Assembly (NCBI RefSeq): GCF_902859935.1
Contig: NZ_CADIKI010000006.1
Coordinates: 310,001-374,000, forward strand
Length of the DNA: 64,000 nucleotides
Reading direction: 5' to 3'
From: Paraburkholderia fynbosensis
GTDB lineage: Bacteria > Pseudomonadota > Gammaproteobacteria > Burkholderiales > Burkholderiaceae
Shown here: positions 51,737 through 61,231 of the stretch, piece by piece
How the letters are laid out: each line of letters starts with the position of its first letter
How positions within the stretch are numbered: the first letter of the stretch is position 1
Translations under genes and position numbers: made by a program
The notes under the pieces: model-generated
What the model was told of the DNA's origin: nothing
Database searches by the model: none
What the model saw: only the letters and a program-made list of their open reading frames with translations

Positions 51737-53641
51737 TCAAGCCGCGGCCGGCTCGTGCACGATCTTGAGCGTGCTCTTGTGTTCCTTGATCAACCGGTAG
51801 ACCGTTTCGCCAGGGACGGTTTCATGGTCCAGCAGTTCGTCGGCGATCGCGCGCAGCACCGGCTCGTACGCATGCAGCAGGTTGTAGCAAAGCTCGTTCA
51901 ATTCCTTGAGCAGTACGTTCGCATGCTCGATTGCGCTCTTCATCTGCAAGCCCGCGTACTGCGACGGCAGCGCCGCGAGGCTGAACAGATCGCCGTCGCT
52001 GTTGAAGCCGAACTTCGACACCATGTCGAGGCTGATCCGCGACGCCTCCTGCAAATCCGATGCGGCGCCGCTCGATGCTTCGGAGAACGTCAGAATTTCC
52101 GCGTTACGCCCGCCGAGCAGTACCTGGATCTCGTTGCGGATTTCGGTCTCACGGTACAGATGCTTGTCCTGCGCCTTGGTGATGAGCGCGACGCCCAACG
52201 CGCCGCCGCGCGGCAGAATCGTCACCTCTTCCAGCACGCCGGTGCCTAGCAGCGCGGCAACCAGTCCATGTCCCGCTTCATGCACCGCGATGCGCGTGCG
52301 TTCGTCTTCGCTGAGCGCGCGCTCGGCGCCGCTCACGTCGCCGATACGCGCAATCTTGATCGCTTCCATGAAATGCTTCGCGGCGATTTCCGTATCGCCG
52401 GCTTTGCGCGCGACCAGCCCCGCCTGGTTCACCACCATCGCGACCGTGGCCGGCGAGAGGCCCGTGGTCAGCCGCGCGAGCTGGTCATAGTCGATATTTG
52501 CGGACTTCGACTTCAGCTTATCCGCGTAGAAGCGGAAAATCTTGGCGCGGTCTTCGCGATCGGGCAAACGAACCTGCACGGTGCGATCGAACCGGCCTGG
52601 CCGGCGCAATGCCTCGTCGAGATTGTCGGGATGGTTGGTCGCAGCGACGATGATGACCCCTTCGTTCGACGCGAAGCCGTCCATTTCCGCCAGCAACTGA
52701 TTGATGATCCGGTTGCTCTCGGCTTCGACGGGGCCGCCGCCGGTATCCGTGCGTTTCGCGAGACCGTCTGCTTCGTCGATGAAGATCACCGTGGGCGCAT
52801 TCTTGCGCGCCAGTTCGAACAGATGCTTGACCTTCTGGATGCCGACGCCGTAGTACTTCGCGCTGAAGTAGCTGCCGGTAATCGAAATGAAGCTCGCGCC
52901 GCACTCGCCGGCCAGCGCCTGCGCGAGCCGCGTCTTGCCGACGCCCGGGCCGCCCACCATCAAAATGCCGCACGGCGCGCGCACGCCCATCGACGTGAAC
53001 TGTTTCGGGTCGGACAGATAGCCGCGAATGTCGGCGAGCGCGGCTTTCGCTTCACCCGCGCCGATCACGTCGTCGAAGCGCAGCGCGGGCGTTTCGCTCA
53101 GCAGCTTCGCGCCGCCCTTCATTTCGCGCCGCATGAACCACACCATGCCGCCGATCAGCAACAGCGGCAACAGCACGCTGATGGCGTCGCGCACGTCGTC
53201 CAACGCCTGCGTCAGGCGCGCGCCGTCGGTGCGGATGTCCGCATCGGGCAGCCACACGAGTTGATACGGCGTCGCCTCGGCGGATTTGGGTTCGCCGAGC
53301 AGCAACGCGTGCGAGAACGTCGCGTTGTGGTCGGTGACGAAATATTTCGCGCCGTCACGGGTCGACACGAGGATCGCGCTTGGGCTCACGCCGATCGCGG
53401 CTACCCTGGCGTCGTGAATATCGCGCAGCATCTCCGACGCGTCTTTCTCTTCGTGCGTCCATGCGGACGGATCCTGGCGCATCTGGCTCGCCACGCCGGT
53501 CAGTGCCGGCGCCGCCTGCGCCGCGCGCTGTCGGGAATGCCAGAAGCCCAACGCGAGCAATACCGCGATGAGCACTGCCATCACCGCGACGGTGATCTTG
53601 CGTGTGCGTCGTTTCTCAAGCGAATTGTTTCCCGGCTTCAT
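51737..53641 (-). CDS. Divergent FtsH-like AAA+ metalloprotease (orphan paralogue)
   Basis: A 634-residue membrane protease: an N-terminal helix (~15-32), a periplasmic region (~35-152), a second helix (~153-170), an AAA domain, and a peptidase domain. Walker A is GGPGVGKT (230-237), Walker B FIDEAD (287-292), and SRH is [18 protein letters not shown]. The zinc site is H454-E-A-G-H458, with the third ligand Asp in GAASDL (D529). The pore loop differs from Fts[14 protein letters not shown] replaces the FVEMFVG-type loop. Its length matches FtsH but the periplasmic part is unusually polar. Probably a protease with narrower substrate choice than FtsH. Monocistronic. Confidence 0.92.
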   Translation of the reverse strand: MKPGNNSLEKRRTRKITVAVMAVLIAVLLALGFWHSRQRAAQAAPALTGVASQMRQDPSAWTHEEKDASEMLRDIHDARVAAIGVSPSAILVSTRDGAKYFVTDHNATFSHALLLGEPKSAEATPYQLVWLPDADIRTDGARLTQALDDVRDAISVLLPLLLIGGMVWFMRREMKGGAKLLSETPALRFDDVIGAGEAKAALADIRGYLSDPKQFTSMGVRAPCGILMVGGPGVGKTRLAQALAGECGASFISITGSYFSAKYYGVGIQKVKHLFELARKNAPTVIFIDEADGLAKRTDTGGGPVEAESNRIINQLLAEMDGFASNEGVIIVAATNHPDNLDEALRRPGRFDRTVQVRLPDREDRAKIFRFYADKLKSKSANIDYDQLARLTTGLSPATVAMVVNQAGLVARKAGDTEIAAKHFMEAIKIARIGDVSGAERALSEDERTRIAVHEAGHGLVAALLGTGVLEEVTILPRGGALGVALITKAQDKHLYRETEIRNEIQVLLGGRNAEILTFSEASSGAASDLQEASRISLDMVSKFGFNSDGDLFSLAALPSQYAGLQMKSAIEHANVLLKELNELCYNLLHAYEPVLRAIADELLDHETVPGETVYRLIKEHKSTLKIVHEPAAA

Positions 53642-54394
53642 AAGTCACTTCCAAAAACGGGCTCGAAAGGCAAGCCCCAATACTTGTCAAAATCAGGGAG
53701 GTGGAGAGTGGCGGGAAAATCGGCTGAAGCGATAAACACCGCGCGTGCGTGGAAGAAAAGGAGAACCAGGCATGCGTCCCTTTTTGCCGCATTCACCAGT
53801 GACAGTATGTCGGGTGATTGCGTCTTCCGAATCACGGAAAAGGCCTGTTTCTGCCGTCATTCCGGGGTTTTGCGTCGCCGGAATGGACGAGACGGGGCGA
53901 AGATTTGAGAGGCATTACCGCACTGCTCCGGCGCACAGTTTATCAGCGTTAAATTATCTGCGTGGTTTGAATAGCTATATTTAACCGCACCCCAATTAAA
54001 GCGGTCAGAGTTACTTTGGTCTGAGTTTTTTTGAATGCCCTTTAAAATAAGCGGTAGGCCATGATGCCCCGTTTTCTTTACGCGAGGGCACCGGCCTATT
54101 GCGAACGATACTCGCGAGACGAAGCGCGGCGCGCCTTCGGCGGCAAACAGCGGAGGGTAACTTTATTGACGTCGACGATACGCCCGCGACCCGGGCCACC
54201 CGGCGAACCGCATGGATCACGCGGCCAGTTGTCTTTCAGGTCAGGGCAGATGAGCGACGCGCCTCTGTGGGCGCGTTCGCATCATCGCCACTTTCTCTCA
54301 GGTCCTACGATTTTTATGATCGACGCTAGCCCGCATCGATAGGGTTCTCCTCTGCTTTGCGACGTCGGCCCTCGCACTCCATCCCTTAGCCGGC
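53642..54394. other. 753-bp non-coding-looking region
   Basis: The region carries the FtsH-like gene's promoter (53645-53760). An A/T-rich stretch lies at 53935-54060. Short frames at 54061-54342 have biased composition and no ribosome binding site. I see no homology, repeat or RNA structure worth naming. Confidence 0.4.
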
Positions 54395-54679
54395 TCAGGC
54401 GGCCGTACGCCGCTTCAGCCCGGTCCGCGCTTCGCTCGCCAGCCTTTCCAGCAGTCTGGCGATCCGCTGTCGCTGGCTCGCAATCAGTTCATGCGTCTCT
54501 TCGAGCGCCCGGACGCGTTTCTCCCAATACTCGTGGTCGAATCCATGCTGCAATGGCACCGCGCCCCCGCGCGTGACGTACTCGACCATGTTCTCAAGAT
54601 GTTCCAACTGGCTGTCCACCAGATTGGCCGGACGCCGCCCGCCGCGTTGCGCGGTCGCTTGCTTGATCGTGCCGCTCAT
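54395..54679 (-). CDS. Unknown charged helical protein (94 aa)
   Basis: I do not recognise a family. It is a basic, helical protein. The middle, LEHLENMVEYVTRGGAVPLQ then HGFDHEYWEKRVRALEETHE, has aromatic and charged residues, followed by a coiled-coil-like helix (LIASQRQRIARLLERLASEA). It has no membrane segment. The start at ATG 54679 has only a weak GGGG upstream. Ordinary codon use in the surrounding GC-rich style suggests it is real. Neighbours give no clue. Confidence 0.6.
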   Translation of the reverse strand: MSGTIKQATAQRGGRRPANLVDSQLEHLENMVEYVTRGGAVPLQHGFDHEYWEKRVRALEETHELIASQRQRIARLLERLASEARTGLKRRTAA

Positions 54680-54998
54680 CGTTCATACCCCGTGTCTTGC
54701 CTGCTGGCAAAGCGTGGACGCCGCCCATTGCGCCGTACCCGACGGGCCGGCGCTTGTCTGCGCAGTTGCGATTCCGGTGCGGGGCGTCAGCCAGCCAATC
54801 TGCGGCGCCGTCGGCGAAACCGACCTGCAATCTAATCGTGCGACGATATCGCAGCTTTTTTGTTACGCTTTACCATCTGTCTCAATATTTGACGCTCGGG
54901 CGAGAAAATATTCGTTGATCGGCTCTTGCCGCCGTCCCGTCGCCGGAACCGCTGTTAACCGCTGTTAACCACCGTTAGCTGGCCGCCCCAACCGATTC
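54680..54998. promoter_or_regulatory. Upstream region of AraC-type gene with tandem decamer
   Basis: 319 bp. Near the AraC-type start there is a direct repeat GCTGTTAACC at 54951-54960 and 54961-54970, followed by a degenerate third copy (ACCGTTAGC). A/T-rich DNA at 54840-54915 is the likely promoter. The tandem copies, ~30 bp before the ATG, may be operator half-sites for autoregulation. Confidence 0.5.
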
Positions 54999-56036
54999 AT
55001 GAACCAGCGTTCACTGCCGCCCCACTTGGCCGCGGCTGCCGCCGCCGATTCTCGCTCGATCATTTCGACGAGCCGTTTCAGCACGCGCGGACTCGCGCCA
55101 GACGAGCAATTCCTCGCCTGGCGTCAGCGCGTGGGGCACGTGGTCGACGCGCCGCCGTCGAAGGAGCAACTTACGCGGGGCTTTCGCGGTGAAATCGACC
55201 TCTATGCGGTCGGCGGGATGGTGTTGACGGACTGCCGCACCGATCCGATGCTGCTGGAACGCTCGGTAGCCCGCGTGTCCACCGACACGCGGCGCGATTA
55301 CGTATTCCAGCTCTTTCTCGACGGAGAAGTCGGCCACGTGACGGGCATGCGCAAGAAGCGCAGCGATCCGGGCTCGGTGCAGGGCATCGTCGCGTTCGAT
55401 CTGAACCAGCCGTTTCGCGCCGAACGCCCCGAGAGCCGGCTACTCAGCCTGTTCGTGCCGGCCGCGCTCGTCGACGAGGACTGGCGCGACGGCGCAGGGA
55501 TTCACGGCCGCATCGTTCGGAAAGAGGCGCCGCTGGCGGGCGTCGTGCTCGAGCATCTCGCGGCGGTCGCCCGCGAAATCCCCTCGCTCGAACCGGCCGC
55601 CGCCATCGAGGCGCTGCACACCGGCGCGCAGTTGCTGCTCGCGGCTTTTCGCAAGGCGGCGCATCTGAGCGGCACGGACCGTGCCGCGCTGCAGGCCGCG
55701 TTGATGGGACGGGTGCGCCGTCACGTCGAAGCCAACCTGCATCAGCCCGACCTCACGCCGACCAGCGTGGTCGCGGCGCTGCAACTGAAACGCGCGACGA
55801 TCTACCGCTGGTTCGAGCATGAAGGCGGCCTCGGCGCCTATATCCGCCATCGCCGGTTGCGGGAAGCGGCGGACGAACTGGTCCGGTTTCCGCATCGGCA
55901 CGTCGTGGAAATTGCCTACGGACTCGGCTTCAACAGCGCGTCCGATTTCACCCGCGCGTTTCGCCGCGCCTTCGACATGAGCCCGCAGGACATGCGTGTG
56001 CGCGCGCTGGACCTGCAGCGTCATCAGCCGGCGTAG
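54999..56036 (+). CDS. AraC family transcriptional regulator (AraC_binding_2 type)
   Basis: A 345-residue regulator. The N-terminal ~40-230 is the AraC_binding_2-type domain (WRQRVGHVVDAP, RGEIDLYAVGGMVLTDCRTD, RDYVFQLFLDGEV). The C-terminal helix-turn-helix pair (~245-340) has TPTSVVAALQLKRATIYRWF and VVEIAYGLGFNSASDFTRAF then FDMSPQDMR. It lies next to a divergently ended, convergent MFS gene whose stop is only 3 bp away. Regulators of this type commonly control catabolic or efflux genes; the target here is unknown. Confidence 0.9.
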   Translation: MNQRSLPPHLAAAAAADSRSIISTSRFSTRGLAPDEQFLAWRQRVGHVVDAPPSKEQLTRGFRGEIDLYAVGGMVLTDCRTDPMLLERSVARVSTDTRRDYVFQLFLDGEVGHVTGMRKKRSDPGSVQGIVAFDLNQPFRAERPESRLLSLFVPAALVDEDWRDGAGIHGRIVRKEAPLAGVVLEHLAAVAREIPSLEPAAAIEALHTGAQLLLAAFRKAAHLSGTDRAALQAALMGRVRRHVEANLHQPDLTPTSVVAALQLKRATIYRWFEHEGGLGAYIRHRRLREAADELVRFPHRHVVEIAYGLGFNSASDFTRAFRRAFDMSPQDMRVRALDLQRHQPA

Positions 56037-56039
56037 CGC

Positions 56040-57353
56040 TCAGACGGATGGCCGGGCCGCGCGGCTGTCGGCGCGGGCAAGGGGCGCCGCCTGCTCCGGA
56101 AACGATTTCAGCGCGATCAGCGTCAGCACGGTCGCGCCCATCAGATACCAGGCCGGAATCATCGGATCGCCCGTGCGCTCGATCAGCCATGTGACGAGAA
56201 ACGGCGAAAAGCCGCCGAACAAAACCACGCCGCTGCTGTAGATCAGCGACAGCCCGGCCGCGCGCCGCTGCGCCGGGAACGCCTCCATCATCAGCACCGA
56301 ACCCGCGCCCGCGTTGTTGACGGCCAGCGCCACGTACGCGGTGATGATGACGAGCGCGGCGAGGTCGCCCGCGCCGTGGGTCAGTGCACGGAACGCGAGC
56401 CACGCCGCCAGCAGCGACGCCCACAGCGACGCGTATTGCAAGGTCTTGCGGCTCGCGAACCGGTCGGCCGCGCGTGCGACCAGCGGCGTCACCACGAGAA
56501 TCACGAGGCCCGACAGGCAGGCCGTCAGCAAACTGATCGCCGGCGGCCGATGCAGCGTACGAACCAGGTAGGCCGGCATGTAGAACACGGTGATGTAGAT
56601 ACCCACCGACGGCGCAGCCATCATCAGCATGCCGCAGACGAGTGCTCGCCGGTGCTCCGCGAACAGCCGCCGCGGGTCGAGCCGCACGCGCTGGCGCGGC
56701 ACGGCCGCCGGCATGCGGCGTCGCAGATACCAGCCGACCGGGCCGATCAGGCCGCCCAGCGCGAACGGGACGCGCCACCCCCAGTCGAGCATCGCCGCGG
56801 GCGACAGCAACGCCGTGGTGCTCGCGCCGACCAGCGCGGCGGCGAATGCGGCCGCGCCCTGGCTCGCGCCGCGCCAGCTCACCATGAAGCAGCGCTGCCG
56901 GTCACCCGCCGACTCCATCAGCGAGGCCGATGCGGGGCCGATCTCGCCGCCCGCCGCGAGCCCCTGCATCAGCCGCGCGAGCACCATCAGCGCGGTCGCC
57001 GCCGGACCGATCGACGCATAGCCCGGCAGGCACGCGGTTAGCCACGTGCCGAACGTCATCAGTGCGAGCGATACCGTGAGACCGGCCTTGCGGCCGCGGC
57101 TGTCGGCGATGTGGCCGATCATCAGCGCGCCGAGTGGGCGCATCACGAAGCCCGCGCCGAAGGTGGCGAGCGACAGCAACAGCGACGCCGCGGGACTGCT
57201 CGACGGGAAGAACAGCTTGCCGATCATCACGGCCGAAAAGCTATAGACGGTGAAGTCATAAGCAACGAAGCCGTTGCCGATCACGATCGCGATGATGATG
57301 CGCCGGAGTTCGGCGCGGGAGGGCGGGGCCTGGGTGCCGGCGGCAGTATGCAT
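56040..57353 (-). CDS. MFS transporter (MHS-type symporter)
   Basis: A 437-residue 12-helix MFS protein. The early motif AIVIGNGFVAYDFTVYSFSA is the N-terminal helix of metabolite:H+ symporters, with GNGF...YDF in place of the usual G-x-x-x-E-W-Y/F-D. The loop GHIADSRGRKAGLTVSLALM matches the MFS loop 2-3 motif, and LARLMQGLAAGGEIGPASAS matches the helix-5 signature. I chose ATG 57353; the open frame continues upstream without homology. It shares its 3' end region with the AraC gene at 54999 (3 bp gap, convergent). Probable substrate: a small organic acid or polar solute. Confidence 0.9.
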   Translation of the reverse strand: MHTAAGTQAPPSRAELRRIIIAIVIGNGFVAYDFTVYSFSAVMIGKLFFPSSSPAASLLLSLATFGAGFVMRPLGALMIGHIADSRGRKAGLTVSLALMTFGTWLTACLPGYASIGPAATALMVLARLMQGLAAGGEIGPASASLMESAGDRQRCFMVSWRGASQGAAAFAAALVGASTTALLSPAAMLDWGWRVPFALGGLIGPVGWYLRRRMPAAVPRQRVRLDPRRLFAEHRRALVCGMLMMAAPSVGIYITVFYMPAYLVRTLHRPPAISLLTACLSGLVILVVTPLVARAADRFASRKTLQYASLWASLLAAWLAFRALTHGAGDLAALVIITAYVALAVNNAGAGSVLMMEAFPAQRRAAGLSLIYSSGVVLFGGFSPFLVTWLIERTGDPMIPAWYLMGATVLTLIALKSFPEQAAPLARADSRAARPSV

Positions 57354-57633
57354 GAGTGGCGGTCGGCGGGTTCGTTGAGGATTAAAGGAAAAAAAGGCGT
57401 GGCAAGGGGGCACACTACGGGTCTCGCTTTCGGTCTCCCGTCGTTTCCTGTCATTAACGGCGCGCCATCGCGTAACTTGATGACCGAGCGCCGGTATCGC
57501 CTTCACGATCCGATGCGGGAATTCAAGCGCGACACCTGGGCGCATCGGCGCGCGTGGCGCTGCTACACTGGCGCGACGCCGACCCGCCAACCTCATCGAC
57601 GCGCCCTTGCCGCGCCGACCCACGCTCCAACTC

Positions 57634-58257
57634 ATGCTTCGATTCGACCACCTCAGCAAGCAGTACAGCGAACGCGTCATCTTCGAGGACCTGCATTACG
57701 ACGTCGCGTCGGGATGCATCGCGTTAAACGATGAATCTGGCACCGGCAAATCGACCCTGCTCGGCATCCTCGCCGGCACGCTGGTAGCCGACGCTGGCGA
57801 AGTGTGGCTCGGTGGCCATTCGCTGCGCAGTGCGCCGCTCGCCGCGAAGGGCGTGCTCACGTATGTACCTGAAGATTGCATGCCCTCGCCGGACCGAACT
57901 GGCCGCGAGTACCTGAGCTATGTGGCGTCGGAGAGAAAGACGACTGTCGGGAGCGACACGCTCGATCTGGCCGATCGCTTCGGTCTCACACCACATCTCG
58001 ACAAGCGCTTCGAGCAGATGTCGTTCGGCAGCCGCAAGAAGTTTTTCCTGACGGCAGCCGCGCTTGGCGAAACCAGCGTGGTGATTGCAGATGAGCCGGT
58101 CGCCGGACTCGATGCGAGCGCACGCGCCGTGCTCGCCGATCTGTTCAAGACGCTGGCCCGAACCCGCACCGTCTTTTTCACGAACTACGACGCGGCTTTT
58201 ACTCAAGCATGCGAGGCGACCAGCATCAGCTTCGCCGAGCTTGCGAGGTGTGGCTAG
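57634..58257 (+). CDS. Divergent stand-alone ABC ATPase
   Basis: A 207-residue ABC-type ATPase with no permease beside it. Walker A is NDESGTGKST (GTGKST kept), then TYVPED as a Q-loop-like site without Gln. The signature region reads MSFGSRKKFFL in place of LSGGQ. Walker B is VVIADEPVAGLD and intact. The H-loop residue, normally His, is Asn in FFTNYD. Short in length for the family and close to CcmA-like ATPases. The changes suggest slow or regulated ATP use, or a non-transport role. No partner is visible. Confidence 0.75.
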   Translation: MLRFDHLSKQYSERVIFEDLHYDVASGCIALNDESGTGKSTLLGILAGTLVADAGEVWLGGHSLRSAPLAAKGVLTYVPEDCMPSPDRTGREYLSYVASERKTTVGSDTLDLADRFGLTPHLDKRFEQMSFGSRKKFFLTAAALGETSVVIADEPVAGLDASARAVLADLFKTLARTRTVFFTNYDAAFTQACEATSISFAELARCG

Positions 58258-58353
58258 CGGAGCATTGCGCGCCGCCGCTCATGTCAATGGCGGCAGAAGC
58301 GGGCGTGGCACCGCGAACCTTGGCGCGCCACGCTCGCCTGCCGAGTGCACAAC

Positions 58354-59361
58354 TCACACGGCCACGCAGATTTTCCCGAAGTGAGCGCCCGATTCCTCGT
58401 GCCTGAAGGCGTCACCGAGCTTGTCGAGCGTGAACGTGCTGTCGATCACCGGCTTGATGCCCGTCACTTCCAGCGCGCGAATCATGTCGAGCTGATCCTG
58501 GCGGCTGCCGACGATCAACCCCTGCAAACGCTGCTGCCTCGCCATCAACGCCGCCGTCGGCACCGGGCCCGCGCGTCCGGTCAACACGCCGATCAGCGCA
58601 ATATGGCCGCCGATCCGGCAAGCGGTGATCGATTGCGGCAAAGTGCCCGGACCGCCCACTTCGATCACGTGATCGACACCGCGCCCGCCCGTCAACTGAC
58701 GAACCTGCTTGCCCCACTCGGGATTGTCGCGATAGTTGATCGTGTGTTCCGCCCCGAGCTCGCGCAGCTTTGCCAGTTTCGCCTCCGATGACGACGTCGC
58801 GATCACCGACGCGCCCATCGCCTTGGCGATCTGCAAGCCGAAGATCGACACGCCGCCCGTGCCGAGTACGAGCACTGTGCTGCCCGCCTTCAACTGCCCG
58901 TCGACGACCAGCGCGCGCCACGCGGTCAGCCCGGCCGTGGTCAGCGTGGCGGCTTCGGCGTGACTGTAGCCGCGCGGCGCGTGCGTGAAGTAGCGGCTTG
59001 GCAGGACGACGACTTCGCGTGCGTAACCATCGACGCCGTCGCCAGGCGTGGTCGAGAAATCGGCGATTGCCGGCGGGCCGTTTTCCCAGAATGGGAAGAA
59101 GCACGACACGACGTGATCGCCCGCGTTGAAGCCGCTGACGCCCTCGCCGACTGCTTCGACGACGCCCGCGCCGTCCGCCATCGGAATGCGGCCCGCTTCA
59201 GCAGGCAGGTTGCCGTTCACCACGCCAAAGTCGTGGAAGTTCAACGAATTCGCGTGAATGCGCACGCGAATCTGGCCCGCCGCGGGTTGACCGGGATCGG
59301 GGAGATCGACCACCTGGAGGTTCGCCACGCTGGCAGGCGAACCGATCTTGACGGCTTTCAT
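58354..59361 (-). CDS. MDR-superfamily NAD(P)-dependent oxidoreductase
   Basis: A 335-residue medium-chain dehydrogenase/reductase. The N-terminal catalytic domain has NSLNFHDFGVVNGN and MADGAGVVEAVGEGVSGFNAGDHV (the GxGxxG/E pattern of GroES-like folds). The zinc-ligand Cys usually found before the Asp is absent (HDFG instead), so it is likely a zinc-independent quinone oxidoreductase type. The cofactor domain has VLVLGTGGVSIFGLQIAKAMG and VIATSSSEAKLAKLRELGA; the SSS suggests NADPH. Sequences like this are often annotated as alcohol dehydrogenase; substrate unknown. Single gene. Confidence 0.88.
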   Translation of the reverse strand: MKAVKIGSPASVANLQVVDLPDPGQPAAGQIRVRIHANSLNFHDFGVVNGNLPAEAGRIPMADGAGVVEAVGEGVSGFNAGDHVVSCFFPFWENGPPAIADFSTTPGDGVDGYAREVVVLPSRYFTHAPRGYSHAEAATLTTAGLTAWRALVVDGQLKAGSTVLVLGTGGVSIFGLQIAKAMGASVIATSSSEAKLAKLRELGAEHTINYRDNPEWGKQVRQLTGGRGVDHVIEVGGPGTLPQSITACRIGGHIALIGVLTGRAGPVPTAALMARQQRLQGLIVGSRQDQLDMIRALEVTGIKPVIDSTFTLDKLGDAFRHEESGAHFGKICVAV

Positions 59362-59583
59362 GTTTGTTTCCTTTCGTGAGCTTTGTCGGGCTGCGTGGGC
59401 CTGGTGAGCGACGTGCCTGCCTTACATGACGCACGCGCTTTGCAAGCACGCTTCGGTGGCGTGGCGTGCAACGCTCGGTGCTTGCCTCGCAACAAGCACC
59501 CACTCGCCGTTCGAGTCGTAAAAGAATACCGTATGCACGATTTGCGCGTCGGCACACGCGCATAGGCTCCCTACGCAACGCGT

Positions 59584-59811
59584 TCACTGGTAGCTCATCG
59601 TGAACGTCGCGATTCCGTTTACCGTGCCCGCACCCATCGTGCCCGCCGAAATCCACTGCGCGCACAGCGCAATGCGCGTCATGCTCGACGACGCCCCGAC
59701 CAGCCACTGGTTCGAATTGCCCGCGACCGCCGAGTCGGGCCCTCGTATACGCTCGCGCCGAACGGTAACGGCGCGCCATCAGGCAGGCGCGCGGCAATCC
59801 GTGATTTTCAC
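59584..59811 (-). pseudogene. Remnant of a chaperone-usher fimbrial locus (usher and adhesin C-termini)
   Basis: On the minus strand, 59811-59743 reads AARLPDGAPLPFGASVYE, the plug/C-terminal pattern of FimD-type ushers. Immediately after, in a different frame, 59740-59584 reads SNQWLVGASSSMTRIALCAQ then GTMGAGTVNGIATFTMSYQ and a stop, the C-terminal beta-strand ending (ATFTxSYQ) typical of Burkholderia fimbrial subunits. The gene order usher then adhesin is that of a fimbrial operon. The rest has been deleted. Non-functional. Confidence 0.7.
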
Positions 59812-60196
59812 GGCTATCCCCACTCGATAAGTAATGCGATCTATTGAAAAAAGTAGGTGTGGCCGGTTCAGCCGGGACGTTGCTCGAACCTTCGCGCCGG
59901 ACCAGATTATCCAGATAGCCTTGAAAACCGGCCGTCAAGCAATGTCAAAAGGAGAAAATGGCGCGTCCGCGCGACTCTCAGGCGGACGCGCAGCGAGCGA
60001 AATCGTGCTGGGACGCAAGGGCGTTTGGATCGCGTCCGTCCGGTCGAAGCGGAGATTGGTGCGGGTTGCTTGACGGCAGCGGAGACGTTCCCCGTGCTGG
60101 GTGAAATGACGCGCTGAATTAAACCTGGGCCAGGCCGACGTCCCGCCCACTCCCGAGACCATAGCGAGTGCAATGCGGGACACTGCCTGAAAGCGA
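59812..60196. other. Intergenic, nothing recognised
   Basis: 385 bp beyond the fimbrial remnant. Frames are short and have biased composition. No clear repeat or terminator. The promoter of the leftward fimbrial locus probably once lay here. Confidence 0.4.
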
Positions 60197-60511
60197 CTAC
60201 TTCACTGTCTGGATAACTTCGAAGCCCTCGAATTCCGGGTGCCCGAGATAGAGCACGCGGTTTTCGTTGCCCGCGCTCCGATGCGCGGCGCGAAAGGCTT
60301 CCGATTTCGTCCACGCTTCGAACGCCGCGTGGTCGCGCCAGATCGTATGGCTGGAATACAGAACGTGATCTTCCTTCTGCGGTCCCCTCAGCAGATGAAA
60401 TTCCACGAAGCCCGGAACCTCTTTCAGATGTGTGTCACGAGACGTCCACAGATGTTCGAAGGCGGCCTCGGACCCAGGCGTCACTTTGAAGCGGTTCATG
60501 GCGATATACAT
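60197..60511 (-). CDS. Antibiotic biosynthesis monooxygenase (ABM) family protein, IsdG/HmoB-like
   Basis: A 104-residue ferredoxin-like ABM-domain protein. MYIAMNRFKVTPGSEAAFEH, TSRDTHLKEVPGFVEFHLLR and WRDHAAFEAWTKSEAFRAAH form the usual beta-alpha-beta-beta-alpha-beta pattern. The N-x-F at residues 6-8 and the W/H positions are those of the IsdG-type haem-degrading subgroup, so a haem or quinone monooxygenase is possible. The family is broad, so the substrate is not assigned. The gene is monocistronic with a start at ATG 60511. Confidence 0.82.
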   Translation of the reverse strand: MYIAMNRFKVTPGSEAAFEHLWTSRDTHLKEVPGFVEFHLLRGPQKEDHVLYSSHTIWRDHAAFEAWTKSEAFRAAHRSAGNENRVLYLGHPEFEGFEVIQTVK

Positions 60512-60650
60512 GCTGTCGGCCTCTTTGCAGTAGCGGTACGGTTGGCGGGCAGCGGACTCTCCAGCCCGGCTGATTCGCGAGTCGTGAGCCCGCGACGCGG
60601 CTTTTTATTATAGGCCTGCACTTGCCGACGCTCTGCTCTGCTCAGCCTGC

Positions 60651-60986
60651 CTACGTCTGCATCGCAGCAGGATTCAACTCGATATGCAGGATCACCAGCC
60701 AGCGTTTCGGACAGTCTTCGGCGATTTGCACCTGCTGCCCCGCCCCGCCGCTTTTTTCGCCGCTCTTTTTCACGAACCCCTTCTCGCGCGCGAAACTGAA
60801 CGCGCGCCGCGCATCGGCTTGCAGCCAGAGCGTCACCAGTCCCGACGTCACGCAACTGAACAGCCAGATCGTGTCATGCGGCAGCGCCGAGTCGAGCTGC
60901 TGCGCGGCATAGGTGAAGATGGTCGTGAGCACCTGATTGGTGACGAAGGCAATGGCGACGACCTTGCACAGCCCACGAAACTTCAT
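60651..60986 (-). CDS. Unknown membrane protein (111 aa)
   Basis: I do not recognise a family. The N-terminal half has two hydrophobic segments (KVVAIAFVTNQVLTTIFTYA and TIWLFSCVTSGLVTLWL), followed by a basic, Gly/Lys-rich stretch and then a short ordered end (PKRWLVILHIELNPAAMQT). Likely an inner-membrane protein. The start at ATG 60986 gives the first helix near residue 8. It lies 20 bp downstream of another small gene on the same strand, so the two may form a unit. Confidence 0.65.
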   Translation of the reverse strand: MKFRGLCKVVAIAFVTNQVLTTIFTYAAQQLDSALPHDTIWLFSCVTSGLVTLWLQADARRAFSFAREKGFVKKSGEKSGGAGQQVQIAEDCPKRWLVILHIELNPAAMQT

Positions 60987-61006
60987 GATGGATCTCGACG
61001 ACGGTC

Positions 61007-61231
61007 TCATGACAGGCCGAGTCCCAGCAAGCGGCGAGCTTCGAGCTCGGCCAGCGTCATCGCCGCTGCCAAGCTGCGCACCGGGCGGCCGCAACCGCGT
61101 TCGGTGATCCGCTGAATCTGCTTGTCGCGCCGGGTGACCGCGACGCGCAGTGCGCCTTTGAACCGCTGACCCGGAGCGGGAAACACGCGCGCTTCGACGC
61201 GCACGTTTCCCTTCGTCTGATCGAATGCCAT
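61007..61231 (-). CDS. Unknown small basic protein (74 aa)
   Basis: ATG 61231 with GGAGG six bases upstream. The protein (MAFDQTKGNVRVEARVFPAP, then FKGALRVAVTRRDKQIQRIT and ITERGCGRPVRSLAAAMTLA) is basic with a central beta-like and a C-terminal helical part. It has no membrane segment. Unknown family. The gene lies directly before the small membrane-protein gene at 60651. Confidence 0.6.
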   Translation of the reverse strand: MAFDQTKGNVRVEARVFPAPGQRFKGALRVAVTRRDKQIQRITERGCGRPVRSLAAAMTLAELEARRLLGLGLS

